From Candidatus Contendibacter sp. (GTDB lineage: Bacteria > Pseudomonadota > Gammaproteobacteria > Competibacterales > Competibacteraceae), in the NCBI GenBank assembly GCA_029624675.1, contig JARSSP010000053.1, forward strand, positions 11,217 to 71,829: a stretch of 60,613 bases of DNA, read 5' to 3'. The notes under the pieces were generated by a model that was given only the letters and a program-made list of their open reading frames with translations, did not search any database and was not told where the DNA came from. Positions 18,908-28,213 of the stretch are shown here, piece by piece (positions within the stretch are counted from its first letter, which is position 1; every line of letters begins with the position of its first letter). A program made the translations under genes and the position numbers.

Positions 18908-19034
18908 AGTGGAATCAAGAATAATCAAATCCATGGATTCGGACACAGTAAAACCAGGCTGATCAAGGTAACCTAAACTTTTCCCAAGACAGCCACGCCG
19001 CCGTGCCCCGTCAACCGATCCAAGTCAACCGCTT

Positions 19035-19568
19035 ATGAGCACTCCCAATATTTTTATCAGCTACAGCCACGATTCCGACGAACACCGCGAGCGGGTGCTC
19101 GGTTTGTCCGAGCGACTACGGGCCGACGGCGTCGCCACGATCCTGGATCGCTACGTGAACGGTTCCCCGCCCGAAGGCTGGCCGCGCTGGATGCTGAACG
19201 GTCTCGACGCAGCCACGCACGTGCTGTGCGTCTGCACGGAAACCTACTACCGGCGCTTTCGCGGCCAGGAAGTGCCTGGCAAGGGTAAGGGCGTCGATTG
19301 GGAAGGCGCGTTGATAACACAGGGGCTTTACGATGCGCGTAGCGTCTCCAACCAATTCATTCCGGTGCTGTTCGACCGGGCCGACGAGCCGCACATTCCC
19401 GAACCGCTGCGGGGGCAAAACTACTACGTGCTGGACTCGAAAGCGAATTATCAGGCGCTCTACGACGCCCTGCTGAACCAAGGCGGCGTGGAGCCGGGCG
19501 CGGTCGGCGCGTTGAAGCGGAAGCCGCGCCTGACTGGCAAACCGTCGAGTTTCGGCGGCAGCCCTTAG
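19035..19568 (+). CDS. SEFIR (TIR-like) domain protein, probably 5' half of a frameshifted gene
   Basis: A 177-residue protein starting IFISYSHDSDEH, the signature of the SEFIR domain (TIR-related; found in bacterial conflict and signalling proteins). The core continues with WMLNGLDAATHVLCVCTETYYRRF, then a linker. The following ATPase frame is open upstream of its nominal GTG start well into this gene (at least to about 19508), so a single frameshift near 19500-19560 probably split an original SEFIR-STAND protein. No ribosome site is obvious before ATG 19035. GC content is slightly lower than its neighbours. Confidence 0.8.
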   Translation: MSTPNIFISYSHDSDEHRERVLGLSERLRADGVATILDRYVNGSPPEGWPRWMLNGLDAATHVLCVCTETYYRRFRGQEVPGKGKGVDWEGALITQGLYDARSVSNQFIPVLFDRADEPHIPEPLRGQNYYVLDSKANYQALYDALLNQGGVEPGAVGALKRKPRLTGKPSSFGGSP

Positions 19569-19600
19569 CCGACTCATCGGAATCCGGCCGGCGTTCGCCG

Positions 19601-20548
19601 GTGAGTCCAGCTTCCAACGCGCCGAACGGTTTGCGGTGGGACATTTCTCGCCTCCTCAAATACGCCCCCGCCGACTTGATCGGCCGCGAAGCCGAAACCC
19701 AGCTCCTTGATGCCGCCTGGGCCAAGGCGCAAGGCGGCGAGCCGAACCGCCCCCGCGTCCTCACCTTCGTTGCGCTGGGCGGCGAAGGAAAAACCTCGCT
19801 GGTCGCTCACTGGGCCGCCACGCTCGCCGCCCAAGACTGGCCCGGCTGCGCCGCCGCGTTTGCGTGGAGCTTCTACAGCCAAGGCACGCGCGACCAATCG
19901 GCCGCGTCTTCCGACATTTTTCTCAAGGAAGCCCTGACCTTCTTCGACGACGACGCGGACAAGGCATTTGCCGCCAGCAACGTCGGCGCGTTCGAGAAAG
20001 GCCAGCGTCTCGCCCGCGTCGTCGGCGAGCGGAAAAACCTGCTCATTCTCGACGGCCTCGAACCGCTGCAATACGCACCCACTTCGCCCACGCCGGGCGA
20101 ACTCAGGGATCAAGGCATCGCCGCGCTGCTCAAGGGCCTGGCGCAACACAACCGGGGTTTGTGCCTCGTCACCACCCGCCGCACGTTGCCCGATCTCAAC
20201 GCTTTCCGGCAAACCACCGCGCCGGAAGTGGTGCTGCACCGCCTCTCCCGCGCCGCCGGCGTGTGTCTGCTCAAAACGCTTGGCGTGCGCGGCACGGCGC
20301 AGGAATTCGAAAGGCTGGTCGAAGACGTGAAAGGCCACGCCCTCACCTTGACCCTGCTCGGCGGGTTCCTGCATCGCGCCCGGCTGTTCCACGCCGCAAC
20401 GCCGTACCCGTGGACCAGCCCGCAGGCCGATCTCGCCGCCGCTCGCAAGCTGATCGAACAATGCGGTTATGGGCGGCGCAAGGAAGAATTGGAAGACGCC
20501 GAAGCCGCCATACCATTCGGATCCCCTGGTGATTTCGCCCTGTATTGA
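19601..20548 (+). pseudogene. STAND (NB-ARC-like) ATPase, truncated 3' half of SEFIR protein
   Basis: A 315-residue NTPase fragment. LIGREAETQLLDAAW is the typical entry of a STAND module, VALGGEGKTSL is Walker A, and NLLILDGLEPLQ is Walker B. GTG 19601 is only nominal, because the frame is open upstream into the SEFIR gene. Intact relatives continue into TPR-type repeats, but this frame runs into a REP-linked repeat at about 20513, giving the foreign tail FGSPGDFALY. It has thus lost its sensor domain and seems fused out of frame with its SEFIR effector. It looks like a dead antiphage or stress-signalling gene. Confidence 0.7.
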
Positions 20549-20775
20549 TGGGTTTCGCTGCGCTCTACCCATCCTACGAAAAATAATGGGTTGTAGGATG
20601 GGTAGAGCGCAGCGAAACCCATCACCGCGCGTGGCAGGAGGTTGTAGGCGAAGCGAGACCCATCGCCCGCCGCGCGGGGCGAGAGGTTGTAGGATGGGTA
20701 GAGCGTAGCGAAACCCATCGCCGCGCGTGGCGGGAGGTTGTGGGATGGGTAGAGCGCAGCGAAACCCATCGCCGC
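20513..20775. repeat. Cluster of five REP-like palindromes with a linked 30-base flank
   Basis: One forward palindrome (20547-20573) is followed by inverted copies at 20596-20623, 20641-20664 (degenerate), 20692-20719 and 20743-20770. The spacers repeat a GC-rich motif (ccgcgcg-tggc-ggagg). The flank at 20513-20546 (CGGATCCCC, GATTTCGCCCTG) matches the flank at 43890-43918 in opposite orientation, so the mobile unit is longer than the palindrome alone. The cluster abuts the broken end of the STAND gene. Confidence 0.8.
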
Positions 20776-20839
20776 GCGGGGCGAGAGAGGTCTGAGCGGC
20801 TACACGGTATATTCGAATAATGATCTGTTTTAAAAATAT

Positions 20840-21457
20840 TTAAATTTCATATGGGCTTTGCGTGAACCCGGCCAGGTAATGATCCAGCAGCGAACGGGTT
20901 ACGTCCTGGATGGGTCGCCCCCCCGCCATTTCCAGCTTCTGGTCGAAACCCAGGATGCAGATGCCGTGAACCCCGCTCCACAGGGCCCGGGCGGCCAGGG
21001 CGATATCCTCCGGAGACCGCCGGGGACAGAGCCGCGCCAGTTGTTGCTGCGCCAACGCGAACATGCCCGCCACCTTATCGGTGAGGGACTCGGGCACGGG
21101 TTGACCCTCCGGCATCCGGTGCTGGTAAATGGCCAGCCAGCGGTGGGTTTCGGTCAGGGCGAAGGTGATGTAAGTCTGCGCCAGCGCTTGAATGGCGGCG
21201 GCCGGCGGCTGATCGGCGATGGCGGCGAGCAACCGGGCTTGCAGGCTTTCCAGCGTTCGCTCGTTCATCTGGACGATCAAATCGTCCAGATTGCGAAACA
21301 CCATATACAGACTGCCGACCGTGTAGCCGATGTGGCCCACCACCTTGCGGGTGCTCAGGCCGGCCAGGCCGTGCTCGGCGACCAGGTGCTCGGCGGCTTG
21401 CAGCGCGATTTCTCGCAGTTCCTCGCGCGTGTGTTCGTTGCGTCTACCCATGGCCAT
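20840..21457 (-). CDS. TetR-family transcriptional regulator
   Basis: A 205-residue repressor. Residues 10-60 form the TetR helix-turn-helix (LREIALQAAEHLVAEHGLAG, then STRKVVGHIGYTVGSLYMVF). The C-terminal half is an all-helical ligand-binding and dimer domain with WSGVHGICILG, as in WHG/TetR_C_13 members. It lies just downstream of the TerY-P triad, 22 bases after the kinase stop, so it could be transcribed with it and may control it or a nearby transporter. The ligand is unknown. The region between its stop and the REP cluster is AT-rich. Confidence 0.87.
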   Translation of the reverse strand: MAMGRRNEHTREELREIALQAAEHLVAEHGLAGLSTRKVVGHIGYTVGSLYMVFRNLDDLIVQMNERTLESLQARLLAAIADQPPAAAIQALAQTYITFALTETHRWLAIYQHRMPEGQPVPESLTDKVAGMFALAQQQLARLCPRRSPEDIALAARALWSGVHGICILGFDQKLEMAGGRPIQDVTRSLLDHYLAGFTQSPYEI

Positions 21458-21478
21458 GCTCCGGCTGTGACGGGCCGC

Positions 21479-23473
21479 CTAACCGCGACGGCGCCGCCAG
21501 AGGGCGTCCAGGCCCGGCGGGAACACCCGCAAATCGGCCTGGGCTTGCGCTTCCCGCATCGCCTGGTGCATCAGGGCGATATTGAGCTGGGCGCGCTGTT
21601 TGAGAAGTTCCGCCTTGAGTTTAGTCAGTTCGTTGGGTCCCGCCAGCAATTCCCGTTCGATCCGCGCCCGCTCCTGAGCGTATTGTCGATGCAGGCGGGC
21701 GAGGGCGGCGGGGTCTGCGCCTTGGCGGGGATCGTAGCGGAACCGCTGCTCCAGCGCCTGACGCCAGCCCAGCAACGCCGCCGCTCGTTGGTGGCCCAGC
21801 CGATGGCCGAAGCCGGGCACGGTTTTCAACGCCTCGGCGGTGATGTCGGCGGCGGTTTCGATGCCGTAGGAAGCCAACGCCATCTGGTCGGTGATGAGAA
21901 TACCGGGAATCTGGGCGGCGTCGATGAAGTGGCTTTCCAGGAACGCCCGCAACTGAATCTGGCGCTGATCGGTTTCGATCCGCCGCGCGTCCCGCTGCAA
22001 CTCGGCCGCCAGCGCGCGATGCCGGTCGCGCAAGGCGGTCAGGGCCTGCAAGCGGGCCGCGAACGCGTGCCCGGTCGCCTGTTGGCTCCAGGCGGCGCGC
22101 AGTTCCACCCACTCCTGGCGCGCGGCGAACAGCGCCAGCCGGCGCCGTTGCATCTCGCGGCGGACCGCATCGTCCCGCAGCAGCGACCAGGCCACGGCCG
22201 CCAGCGGCAGCCACAGCCAGACCAACCGCCCACGGACGAGCGTCGCCGCCAATGCCGCGCCGCCGATGGCCACCGCCTTGAGCGCGTTGACGCGCTGGAT
22301 TCGTCGCAAGCCGTTTGGAAGCGGGGTGGGAGTAACCCCGGCGCCAGGCGCGGGCGTCGGCATCGCTTCGTCGGGGGGCGGCGCGATGGCCTGGATTGGG
22401 TTCCAGACGGATTCCAGATCGAAGGAGCCGGGACCGATACCCGGATCGTCCGCCGAAAAGCGTTCCAGGAGCACGAAGAACACGGCGCCGCTGGCCTGTT
22501 CCAGCGCGCACCAGGGACACTCCGGCAAGGCGCGCGGGTATTTGTGCGCGCCGTTGCGGGCGCAGCCGCGCAGTTCGGCGCCGAACTGGTCCAGCGCCCG
22601 CCGCCAGTCGCGGGCGCTGGGGCGGCCCTGGGCGAGTTTGGGCGGAGCGAAGGCCCGCTCGAACAGGTCGATGATCGTGGCGGGCAGGACGGCGAACGGC
22701 AGGGTGTGCGGTGGGGGCTCCATCTGCCGAGTGAGGGCGTGGCGGCCGAAGGCGAAGCGGCATTCTCGAATGGCGCGTTCAATGGGCATGTCGCCCTTGC
22801 CCTGGTAACGACCGGCGAAGGGGTGACGGCCCATGAACAGCAAATGGAAGCACAACAAAGCCAGGCCGAAGGCGTCGTGGTCTGGGCTGCGCCGCAACCC
22901 GTGAAACGACTGACCCTGCAATTCCGGCGCGGTGAACTGCGGCACGCCGACATCGCAGGGAAACAGCCGGCCGCCGGCGCTGATCTGGAACGAGTCGCAG
23001 TCGATCAGCTTGACCAGCGCCTGGGACGAAACCACCACGTTGCCGGGATTGACGTCGCCGATGACGTGGCCCCGGGCGTGAATCGCCTCGAAGGCGCTGG
23101 CCAGGTTGCGAGCGGCATGGACCAGGAACGACCAGTCGGCCTGGGGAAACGCCTGCTTGCGGTGCGCGGGGCCGTAGAGGCTGTGAATTTCCCGGTAGCC
23201 GTTGACCCGAGGCATGACGAAACCCTGCGTCGGGCCGCCGGGCTGGAGCCGCAACACGTCCACCGGCCAGGCGGCGATCTCCAGCAGGCTGGGATGGGCC
23301 TGCCGGGCCATGCTGTCCAGTTTGAGCGCCTTGTCGGCGCCGAGGGGCTGGTGATAAACCTTGGCGACGAAGCCGGGCCGACCGGCGATTTCGTGGACCG
23401 CCCCCTCGCCGCCGCGCCCCAGGCTCGAACCCAGTTCGAGCGGATGGCCCGCGCCGTTATACAGCTTCGTCAC
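21479..23473 (-). CDS. yegI: Ser/Thr protein kinase with C-terminal helix-hairpin-helix, TerY-P triad (YegI-like)
   Basis: A 664-residue kinase. The glycine loop LGRGGEGAVHEI, Lys in FVAKVYH, the catalytic loop HVIGDVNPGNVVV and LIDCDSFQI (in place of DFG) define the YegI-type kinase domain, residues 10-300. A Cys-containing stretch (GCARNGAHKYP, CPWC) is followed by two hydrophobic helices near residue 420, a coiled coil, and a helix-hairpin-helix-like module (TAEALKTVPGFGHRLGH). GTG 23473 was chosen because it follows the PP2C frame closely (17-base overlap). It forms the third gene of the VWA/PP2C/kinase triad described for Ter-linked stress systems; targets are unknown. Confidence 0.85.
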   Translation of the reverse strand: MTKLYNGAGHPLELGSSLGRGGEGAVHEIAGRPGFVAKVYHQPLGADKALKLDSMARQAHPSLLEIAAWPVDVLRLQPGGPTQGFVMPRVNGYREIHSLYGPAHRKQAFPQADWSFLVHAARNLASAFEAIHARGHVIGDVNPGNVVVSSQALVKLIDCDSFQISAGGRLFPCDVGVPQFTAPELQGQSFHGLRRSPDHDAFGLALLCFHLLFMGRHPFAGRYQGKGDMPIERAIRECRFAFGRHALTRQMEPPPHTLPFAVLPATIIDLFERAFAPPKLAQGRPSARDWRRALDQFGAELRGCARNGAHKYPRALPECPWCALEQASGAVFFVLLERFSADDPGIGPGSFDLESVWNPIQAIAPPPDEAMPTPAPGAGVTPTPLPNGLRRIQRVNALKAVAIGGAALAATLVRGRLVWLWLPLAAVAWSLLRDDAVRREMQRRRLALFAARQEWVELRAAWSQQATGHAFAARLQALTALRDRHRALAAELQRDARRIETDQRQIQLRAFLESHFIDAAQIPGILITDQMALASYGIETAADITAEALKTVPGFGHRLGHQRAAALLGWRQALEQRFRYDPRQGADPAALARLHRQYAQERARIERELLAGPNELTKLKAELLKQRAQLNIALMHQAMREAQAQADLRVFPPGLDALWRRRRG

Positions 23474-24371
23474 CGCGTGCTTCCTGGGCGGCGAGCGGTG
23501 GAGGGTCGGGACGGGCTGGCGCATCGGCCGGGGCGGAATCGGTGGTCTCGCTCGATTCGGCGGGCGAAGCGGCGACGCTCTCGATGGGCGCGGCGGGTTG
23601 CCGAGTGGCCAGGATCAGGGTCTTGTCGTCGTGGGTGCGCTGGTTGAGAGCGGGCGCGTCCAGAAACCGCGCCAGCGCGGCTTGCAAATCGGGCGGACAA
23701 CCCGGCTCGGGAACGGCGCGCAGGCGTTGGAACAAGGGCCGGAAAAAAGGTGCGTGAGCCTGCCGGGTTTGATAATGCAAGGCCAGCGCCTGCAAGCCGT
23801 CGGTCAACAGGGCGATTTCGCCGACCGGTTCGGCCAGGGCGGCGAATTCCAGCCGGGTGGCGGCGCCGTCATCGGTCACGAAGTAGGTTTCGTTGGCGTA
23901 CTCGCCGGCCTGCGGCCAGAACACCGGTCGGTAGTCGTCCCCAGCGCCGATCACGATGGCGCCGTCGCCGATTTGCAAGAACAACGCCTGGTGGTCAGCC
24001 AGCACCGCGCCGAGCAGGGTGCAGGCGAATTCCCGCGCCGGCAGTCCGGTGGCGACCGCGCGCTGGCTCAAGGCGGCTTGTACACGCTCGATCAGCGTTT
24101 CGGCGGTGGTCCGGGTCCAGTCGGCGCTGGGCGCTTGCGCCAGTTGGGCCGCGCATTCGGCCAAGAAAGTTTGGCAGGCCAGTTCCGCGCCGATGCGGGC
24201 TTCGGCGGCGCTGCCGGCCCCGTCGGCGGCAGCCAGCGCCAAGGCCGGCGGCGTGCCGGGAGCGTCCAGCCACTGGACCGCGCAGGCATCCTGGCACTCG
24301 GCGCCGCTGGCGCGGTGGGCCACGCCGGGGATGCTGGCGTACACATAGCGCCAGCCGCCGGCTTCCTTCAT
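23457..24371 (-). CDS. yegK: PP2C-like phosphatase of TerY-P triad (YegK-like)
   Basis: A 304-residue PPM/PP2C-type Ser/Thr phosphatase. Metal-binding acidic positions are visible in [28 protein letters not shown] and [12 protein letters not shown] 24371 overlaps the stop of the VWA gene (ATGA, 24368-24371). The C-terminal 45 residues are a low-complexity Pro/Ala/Glu tail. It should antagonise the kinase encoded immediately downstream. Confidence 0.87.
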   Translation of the reverse strand: MKEAGGWRYVYASIPGVAHRASGAECQDACAVQWLDAPGTPPALALAAADGAGSAAEARIGAELACQTFLAECAAQLAQAPSADWTRTTAETLIERVQAALSQRAVATGLPAREFACTLLGAVLADHQALFLQIGDGAIVIGAGDDYRPVFWPQAGEYANETYFVTDDGAATRLEFAALAEPVGEIALLTDGLQALALHYQTRQAHAPFFRPLFQRLRAVPEPGCPPDLQAALARFLDAPALNQRTHDDKTLILATRQPAAPIESVAASPAESSETTDSAPADAPARPDPPPLAAQEARGDEAV

Positions 24372-25063
24372 ATCGAGGCCCAGCCGTCGGGCGTGGCCGG
24401 ATTGCTCAGTGGTACTTCCGTGCCAGGCACCGAACGCGACACCGAGCGCATCGAGTTCGACAGCCACTGGAACAACTCGCGAAAGCGCAGTCCCTTCAGC
24501 CGCAGCGGCTGGCGCAGGGAAATGCGCTGGAGAATATCCAGATTGGCGCCCTCGACGCCGACCGCGAAGAAGGCGAAGGCGCGGCCTTCCTCACCCTTGC
24601 GGACTTCGAGCGCGGCGGCCTGCCAGTCGTCGGTGGGGCTGCCGTCGGTGATCAGGAACACCCAGGGCCGGAAGAAGGGGATGCCGTGTTCCCGGTACAA
24701 CGCCTTGCGCTGGGCGAGCAGTTCCAGGCCACGAGCGATGGCCTGACCCATCGGCGTATCCTTGCGCGCGCTCAGGTGGGGCGGAGTGAAATGCTCGGCG
24801 GTCTGAAATTCGGCGACCACCTCGACCGGGCCGAAGCTGACGATGGCGATCTCGACCCGCTTGGCGGCGAGACTGTCGGCCATCAATTCCTCCTTGAACG
24901 TGGCCAGTCCCTCGTTCAGTTCGGTGATCGGCGGGCCGTTCATGGACCAGGAATTGTCCAGCAGTAGCACGCAGGGGCAACGCGGCTCCGGGTTGTCGGC
25001 GAATTCGGCGCCGCTGAAATCCGCGCCGAACGGGGTTTGTTGGGGAAGGTCGAGTTCGTTCAT
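24368..25063 (-). CDS. yegL: VWA domain protein, TerY-like (YegL-like)
   Basis: A 231-residue single-domain von Willebrand A protein. The MIDAS motif DNSWSM sits at about residue 36, with Thr in KDTPMGQ and Asp in [10 protein letters not shown] completing the metal site. TerY/YegL proteins are the metal-dependent scaffold of the TerY-P triad, together with the PP2C and kinase encoded next. It is the first gene of the three overlapping genes. No TerD/TerC genes are present here, so the triad stands alone. Confidence 0.88.
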   Translation of the reverse strand: MNELDLPQQTPFGADFSGAEFADNPEPRCPCVLLLDNSWSMNGPPITELNEGLATFKEELMADSLAAKRVEIAIVSFGPVEVVAEFQTAEHFTPPHLSARKDTPMGQAIARGLELLAQRKALYREHGIPFFRPWVFLITDGSPTDDWQAAALEVRKGEEGRAFAFFAVGVEGANLDILQRISLRQPLRLKGLRFRELFQWLSNSMRSVSRSVPGTEVPLSNPATPDGWASI

Positions 25064-25121
25064 TTCAAGGATTCTCCGGGACGGCGCGAATGCGAGGGGG
25101 CTGACTATTGCCGGTAGGCGG

Positions 25122-25517
25122 TCATGTCCGCAATACCCGGACTTCGGGAGTAAGACCCTGTTCCCGTGCGGCCTTGCAAAACCCCTGATCGAAGGTGTGC
25201 AGGATGGCCTTGCTACAGGCCGCCAGATGCAGGGCGTCGGCGAAATCGGCGCCCAGGCGATACCAGTCCAGCGCCTGAGCCACGGCGTCGTGGTTCTCGA
25301 TCACGGTGTTGTCGGTTTCCAGCAACTCCGCGAAAAACCGGCTGATTTGCTCCCGTGTCTCGCGGTAGCTGGCTCGCAACACCCATTCCGTTTCCAGCAG
25401 CACCGTTCGCGAGATGAACACCGCGTTCAGTGCCAGTAGTTGCCTCACCACGGCTACTTGAGCGGGATCGTCGTTGGTCGCGGCGCGCACTAGCAAGTTG
25501 GTGTCGAATGCGATCAT
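25122..25517 (-). CDS. PIN-domain toxin (VapC-like)
   Basis: A 131-residue PIN-domain ribonuclease. The acidic active-site residues are visible in FDTNLLV (Asp5), LLETEWVL (Glu), FADALH and TFDQGF. It is encoded immediately after an AbrB-type antitoxin with an ATGA overlap at 25514-25517, the normal toxin-antitoxin arrangement. The expected role is an endoribonuclease toxin held inactive by the antitoxin. No truncation is evident. Confidence 0.88.
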   Translation of the reverse strand: MIAFDTNLLVRAATNDDPAQVAVVRQLLALNAVFISRTVLLETEWVLRASYRETREQISRFFAELLETDNTVIENHDAVAQALDWYRLGADFADALHLAACSKAILHTFDQGFCKAAREQGLTPEVRVLRT

Positions 25518-25789
25518 CGGCTGTGCTTCTCGGACTCTTCCCAGTCGGCGCGGTAATCCACTGGCTTACACAATTCTTCGATGGGAATGGGCGGCCCATC
25601 GTGCTGGAGCATACCGATCAAGTCTTCAAGCCTTTTACCGCGTTTTTTCGGCGCCGCCTTCAACAAGACGCCATTGCCGGCGGGGGTCACGGTCAGTTCA
25701 GTGCCGGCTTCCCAGTGCAGCGCATCACGGATGTCCTTGGGAATGACGACCTGACCTTTGGTGGATAGAGTGATGGTGGCGGTGGGCAT
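25514..25789 (-). CDS. AbrB/MazE-type antitoxin (SpoVT-AbrB domain)
   Basis: A 91-residue DNA-binding antitoxin. Residues 1-48 form a swapped-hairpin AbrB domain (TLSTKGQVVIPKDIRDAL). The C-terminal 40 residues (basic GKRLEDL, then acidic end) would wrap the PIN toxin. GGAG is correctly placed before ATG 25789. AbrB-type antitoxins usually autoregulate their operon, and a promoter with 17-base spacing lies 35 bases upstream. Confidence 0.88.
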   Translation of the reverse strand: MPTATITLSTKGQVVIPKDIRDALHWEAGTELTVTPAGNGVLLKAAPKKRGKRLEDLIGMLQHDGPPIPIEELCKPVDYRADWEESEKHSR

Positions 25790-25824
25790 GGCGATCTCCG
25801 GTAAGAAAAAAGGTAAGGAGATTT

Positions 25825-25853
25825 AGTATGGTTCGGTAACGATTAGGGTACAA
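25825..25853 (-). promoter_or_regulatory. Candidate promoter of the AbrB/PIN operon
   Basis: On the minus strand, TTGTAC (25848-25853) and CATACT (25825-25830) are separated by exactly 17 bases, about 35 bases upstream of ATG 25789. This fits a sigma-70 promoter that AbrB could occlude. Confidence 0.5.
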
Positions 25854-26001
25854 GCCCGATCTGACCCCGTATTCCGCATCACCGCCACCAGCGCATTGAT
25901 CGAATGCAAGAACCGTCGCGGCCACGTTTCCACCGTCGACGAGTTCGCGCCTTGGTCGCGCAATGCCTGTCGGACTTCAGCGCGGTTTCCCACGCCGGAC
26001 A

Positions 26002-26031
26002 TTCGACAGACACCCCAGCGGAAACTATAGT
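26002..26031 (+). promoter_or_regulatory. Candidate pgi promoter
   Basis: TTCGAC (26002-26007) and TATAGT (26026-26031) are separated by 18 bases, which fits a sigma-70 promoter. It would give a leader of about 95 bases before ATG 26134. Confidence 0.4.
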
Positions 26032-26133
26032 TGCGCTAGGGCCATGCGCGCGGGCGGCAGCGTGGTGACGCTGGCCGAAAACCCGGTGAGCCAGGGCCCA
26101 CAGACCCTCAACCCTTTCATAAGGAAGCTGTCC

Positions 26134-27774
26134 ATGTCCGTTCCCAGCGACCTGCCGGTCTGGCAAGAATTGAAAGCTCATCATGCCGCCATCGCCGACC
26201 TGCACCTGCGCGACCTGTTCGCCGCCGATCCCGGACGTTTCGACCGATTCTCCCGGCGATTCGGCGACTTGCTGGTGGATTTCTCCAAGCATCGCATCAC
26301 CGGGGAAACTCTTGGCCTGTTGATCGAACTGGCCCGCCAGGCGCAATTGCCGGCCTGGATCGAGCGGACGTTCAACGGGGAGATGATCAACCACACCGAA
26401 CGCCGCTCGGTGCTGCACGTCGCGCTGCGCAACCGGAGCGACCGGCCGATCCTCGTCAACGGTGAGAACGTCATGCCGGGCGTGAACGCGGTGCTGGAGC
26501 ACATGCGCAAGTTCGCCGACCAGATCCGGCGCGGCAAGTGGCGCGGCCACACCGGCAAGCGCATCCGCGACGTGGTCAACATCGGCATCGGCGGCTCCGA
26601 CCTGGGACCGAAAATGATCTGCGAGGCGCTGGAGCCCTACGGTGATCCCACATTGCGGATGCACTTCGTCTCCAATGTGGACGGCGCCCATATCAGCCAC
26701 GTGCTGGCCGAGTGCGACCCGGAAAGCACCCTGTTCATCGTCGCTTCCAAGACCTTCACCACCCAAGAGACCATGACCAACGCCCATACCGCCCGTGCCT
26801 GGCTGGTCAAGGAACTGGGCGACGAGTCGGCGGTGGCCAAGCACTTCGTTGCGGTGTCCACCAATGCCGCCGGGGTGGGCAAGTTCGGCATCGACACCGC
26901 TAACATGTTCGAATTCTGGGACTGGGTCGGCGGGCGCTACTCGCTGTGGTCGGCCATCGGTCTGCCCATCGTGGTCTATCTCGGCATGGACCATTTCACC
27001 GAGTTGCTGGACGGCGCGCACGCCATGGACGAGCACTTCCGCACCGCGCCGCTGGAGGAAAACCTGCCGGCGATCCTTGGACTGCTGGGGGTCTGGTACA
27101 TCGACTTCTTCGGCGCCGACAGCCATGTCATGCTGATCTACGACGACTATCTGCGCTCGCTGCCCGATTATCTGCAACAACTGGACATGGAAAGCAACGG
27201 CAAGACCATCGACCGCGACGGTCAACTGGTTCGGGTCAATACCGGCCCAATTCTGTGGGGCAGTTTGGGCAATAACGGTCAGCACGCCTACTACCAATTG
27301 CTGCATCAGGGCACGCACTTGGTGCCGGCGGATTTCCTCGCTCCGGCGCACAGCCCAAACCCCATCGGCGAGCATCATCCGATCCTGCTGGCTAACTGCC
27401 TGGCCCAAGCCGAAGCGATGATGGTCGGCAAGACCGAGGCGCAAGCCCGCGCCGAGTTGGAAAAGCAGGGGATGAGCGGCGAGGCGCTGGAGAAACTGCT
27501 GCCCTACAAGGTTTTTCCCGGCAACCGGCCCAGCACTAGCTTGTTCTACCGTCGGCTGACGCCGAAAGTGCTGGGGTCGCTGATCGCGCTGTACGAGCAT
27601 CGGGTGTTTACCCAGGGCGTAATTTGGAACATCAATTCCTTCGATCAGTGGGGCGTGGAGCTGGGCAAGCAACTGGCCAACGCCATCCTACCGGAACTCA
27701 AGGGTGACCGGCCTGCCAGCGGGCACGATGCCTCGACCCTGGGGCTGATTCGATTCTGCCGCGACGAGGGTTGA
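26134..27774 (+). CDS. pgi: Glucose-6-phosphate isomerase
   Basis: A 546-residue cytoplasmic enzyme interconverting glucose 6-phosphate and fructose 6-phosphate, full length for proteobacterial Pgi. Signatures are [14 protein letters not shown] (sugar-phosphate loop), [22 protein letters not shown] with the catalytic Glu/His region, and [20 protein letters not shown] with the C-terminal GVELGK lysine. ATG 26134 was chosen because AAGGAAG lies six bases upstream; the open frame extends to 25963 without a better signal. It is monocistronic. A 597-residue antisense frame across it is a GC artefact. Confidence 0.97.
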   Translation: MSVPSDLPVWQELKAHHAAIADLHLRDLFAADPGRFDRFSRRFGDLLVDFSKHRITGETLGLLIELARQAQLPAWIERTFNGEMINHTERRSVLHVALRNRSDRPILVNGENVMPGVNAVLEHMRKFADQIRRGKWRGHTGKRIRDVVNIGIGGSDLGPKMICEALEPYGDPTLRMHFVSNVDGAHISHVLAECDPESTLFIVASKTFTTQETMTNAHTARAWLVKELGDESAVAKHFVAVSTNAAGVGKFGIDTANMFEFWDWVGGRYSLWSAIGLPIVVYLGMDHFTELLDGAHAMDEHFRTAPLEENLPAILGLLGVWYIDFFGADSHVMLIYDDYLRSLPDYLQQLDMESNGKTIDRDGQLVRVNTGPILWGSLGNNGQHAYYQLLHQGTHLVPADFLAPAHSPNPIGEHHPILLANCLAQAEAMMVGKTEAQARAELEKQGMSGEALEKLLPYKVFPGNRPSTSLFYRRLTPKVLGSLIALYEHRVFTQGVIWNINSFDQWGVELGKQLANAILPELKGDRPASGHDASTLGLIRFCRDEG

Positions 27775-27785
27775 CGACGAACGGC

Positions 27786-27829
27786 GGGTTGGGGCAGTGG
27801 CTAGGAATGCACTGGTGCCGCCTCAACCC
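27786..27829. terminator. Bulged hairpin after pgi
   Basis: GGGTTG (27786-27791) pairs with CAACCC (27824-27829), and CAGTG (27795-27799) with CACTG (27810-27814) inside it. It lies between the convergent pgi and entericidin-like genes. There is no clear T-tract, so termination efficiency is doubtful. Confidence 0.35.
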
Positions 27830-27847
27830 ATCGTGGCTGGGCCGGGT

Positions 27848-28009
27848 TCAATAATGTTTTTTCTGTTCGGCCTTGCGTTCGATGGCTTGGCCGGCGGCCT
27901 TGAGGTCCTGACCAGCCCCCTTGACCGTATTGCAGGCGCTCAGGCTGCCGGCAAGCAGCGGAAGCGCGCCCAGGCACAACAGAGCCACGCGGATGGATTT
28001 TCGGTTCAT
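27848..28009 (-). CDS. Entericidin-like small lipoprotein
   Basis: A 53-residue lipoprotein. A signal peptide ends in the lipobox LSAC at residues 23-26, giving a mature lipid-anchored peptide of 28 residues (CNTVKGAGQDLKAAGQAIER and a basic tail). NTVKGAGQDL and AGQAIE are the hallmarks of the entericidin A/B (EcnA/EcnB) family, small envelope lipoproteins linked to stress and lysis. The start ATG 28009 has a strong purine-rich ribosome site (AGGAAAGG, seven bases upstream). Entericidins often occur as toxin/antidote pairs; no second copy is adjacent. Confidence 0.85.
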   Translation of the reverse strand: MNRKSIRVALLCLGALPLLAGSLSACNTVKGAGQDLKAAGQAIERKAEQKKHY

Positions 28010-28126
28010 CGGCTTACCTTTCCTTATTGATTCAATCGGTTGTTGATCACCACCGAAATTCGGTCGGCGAGGCTGCGGGGCTTGTGCCGACGGGCGTCAG
28101 GCAGGTTGCTGGACCGTTGGAACCGC

Positions 28127-28156
28127 CTGACGATGGCGCGGGTGGCTTGATATACT
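28127..28156 (+). promoter_or_regulatory. Candidate ydcH promoter
   Basis: CTGACG (28127-28132) and TATACT (28151-28156) are separated by 18 bases, and the -10 box has an upstream TG. About 57 bases separate it from ATG 28214, with an AGAGGGG ribosome site. Confidence 0.45.
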
Positions 28157-28213
28157 GAAATTTCAAAAAACATTCATCCGTCCGCAACAGAATTCTGAGA
28201 GGGGAATCACCCG

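Larger units (their letters stand above)
25790..26133. other. Divergent intergenic region between antitoxin and pgi
   Basis: This 344-base stretch holds candidate promoters for both flanking genes (25825-25853 minus, 26002-26031 plus). The middle (25870-26000) is GC-rich and has open frames on both strands, including one on the minus strand reading [20 protein letters not shown], but I cannot assign it to a family. I see no RNA gene or repeat in it. Confidence 0.5.

Noticed and set aside
20858..23647. 929-residue plus-strand ORF opposite the kinase and TetR genes
   Set aside because: Runs across two supported genes on the other strand; no domain recognised.
20840..25063. Tellurite resistance operon
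   Set aside because: The TerY-P triad is present, but TerB, TerC, TerD and TerZ are not.
25879..27672. 597-residue minus-strand ORF opposite pgi
   Set aside because: It is antisense to an unmistakable Pgi, has no recognisable domain, and is a GC-codon shadow.
27797..28030. 77-residue plus-strand ORF after pgi
   Set aside because: It lies opposite the entericidin-like lipoprotein, which has a signal peptide, lipobox and ribosome site; the plus frame has none.
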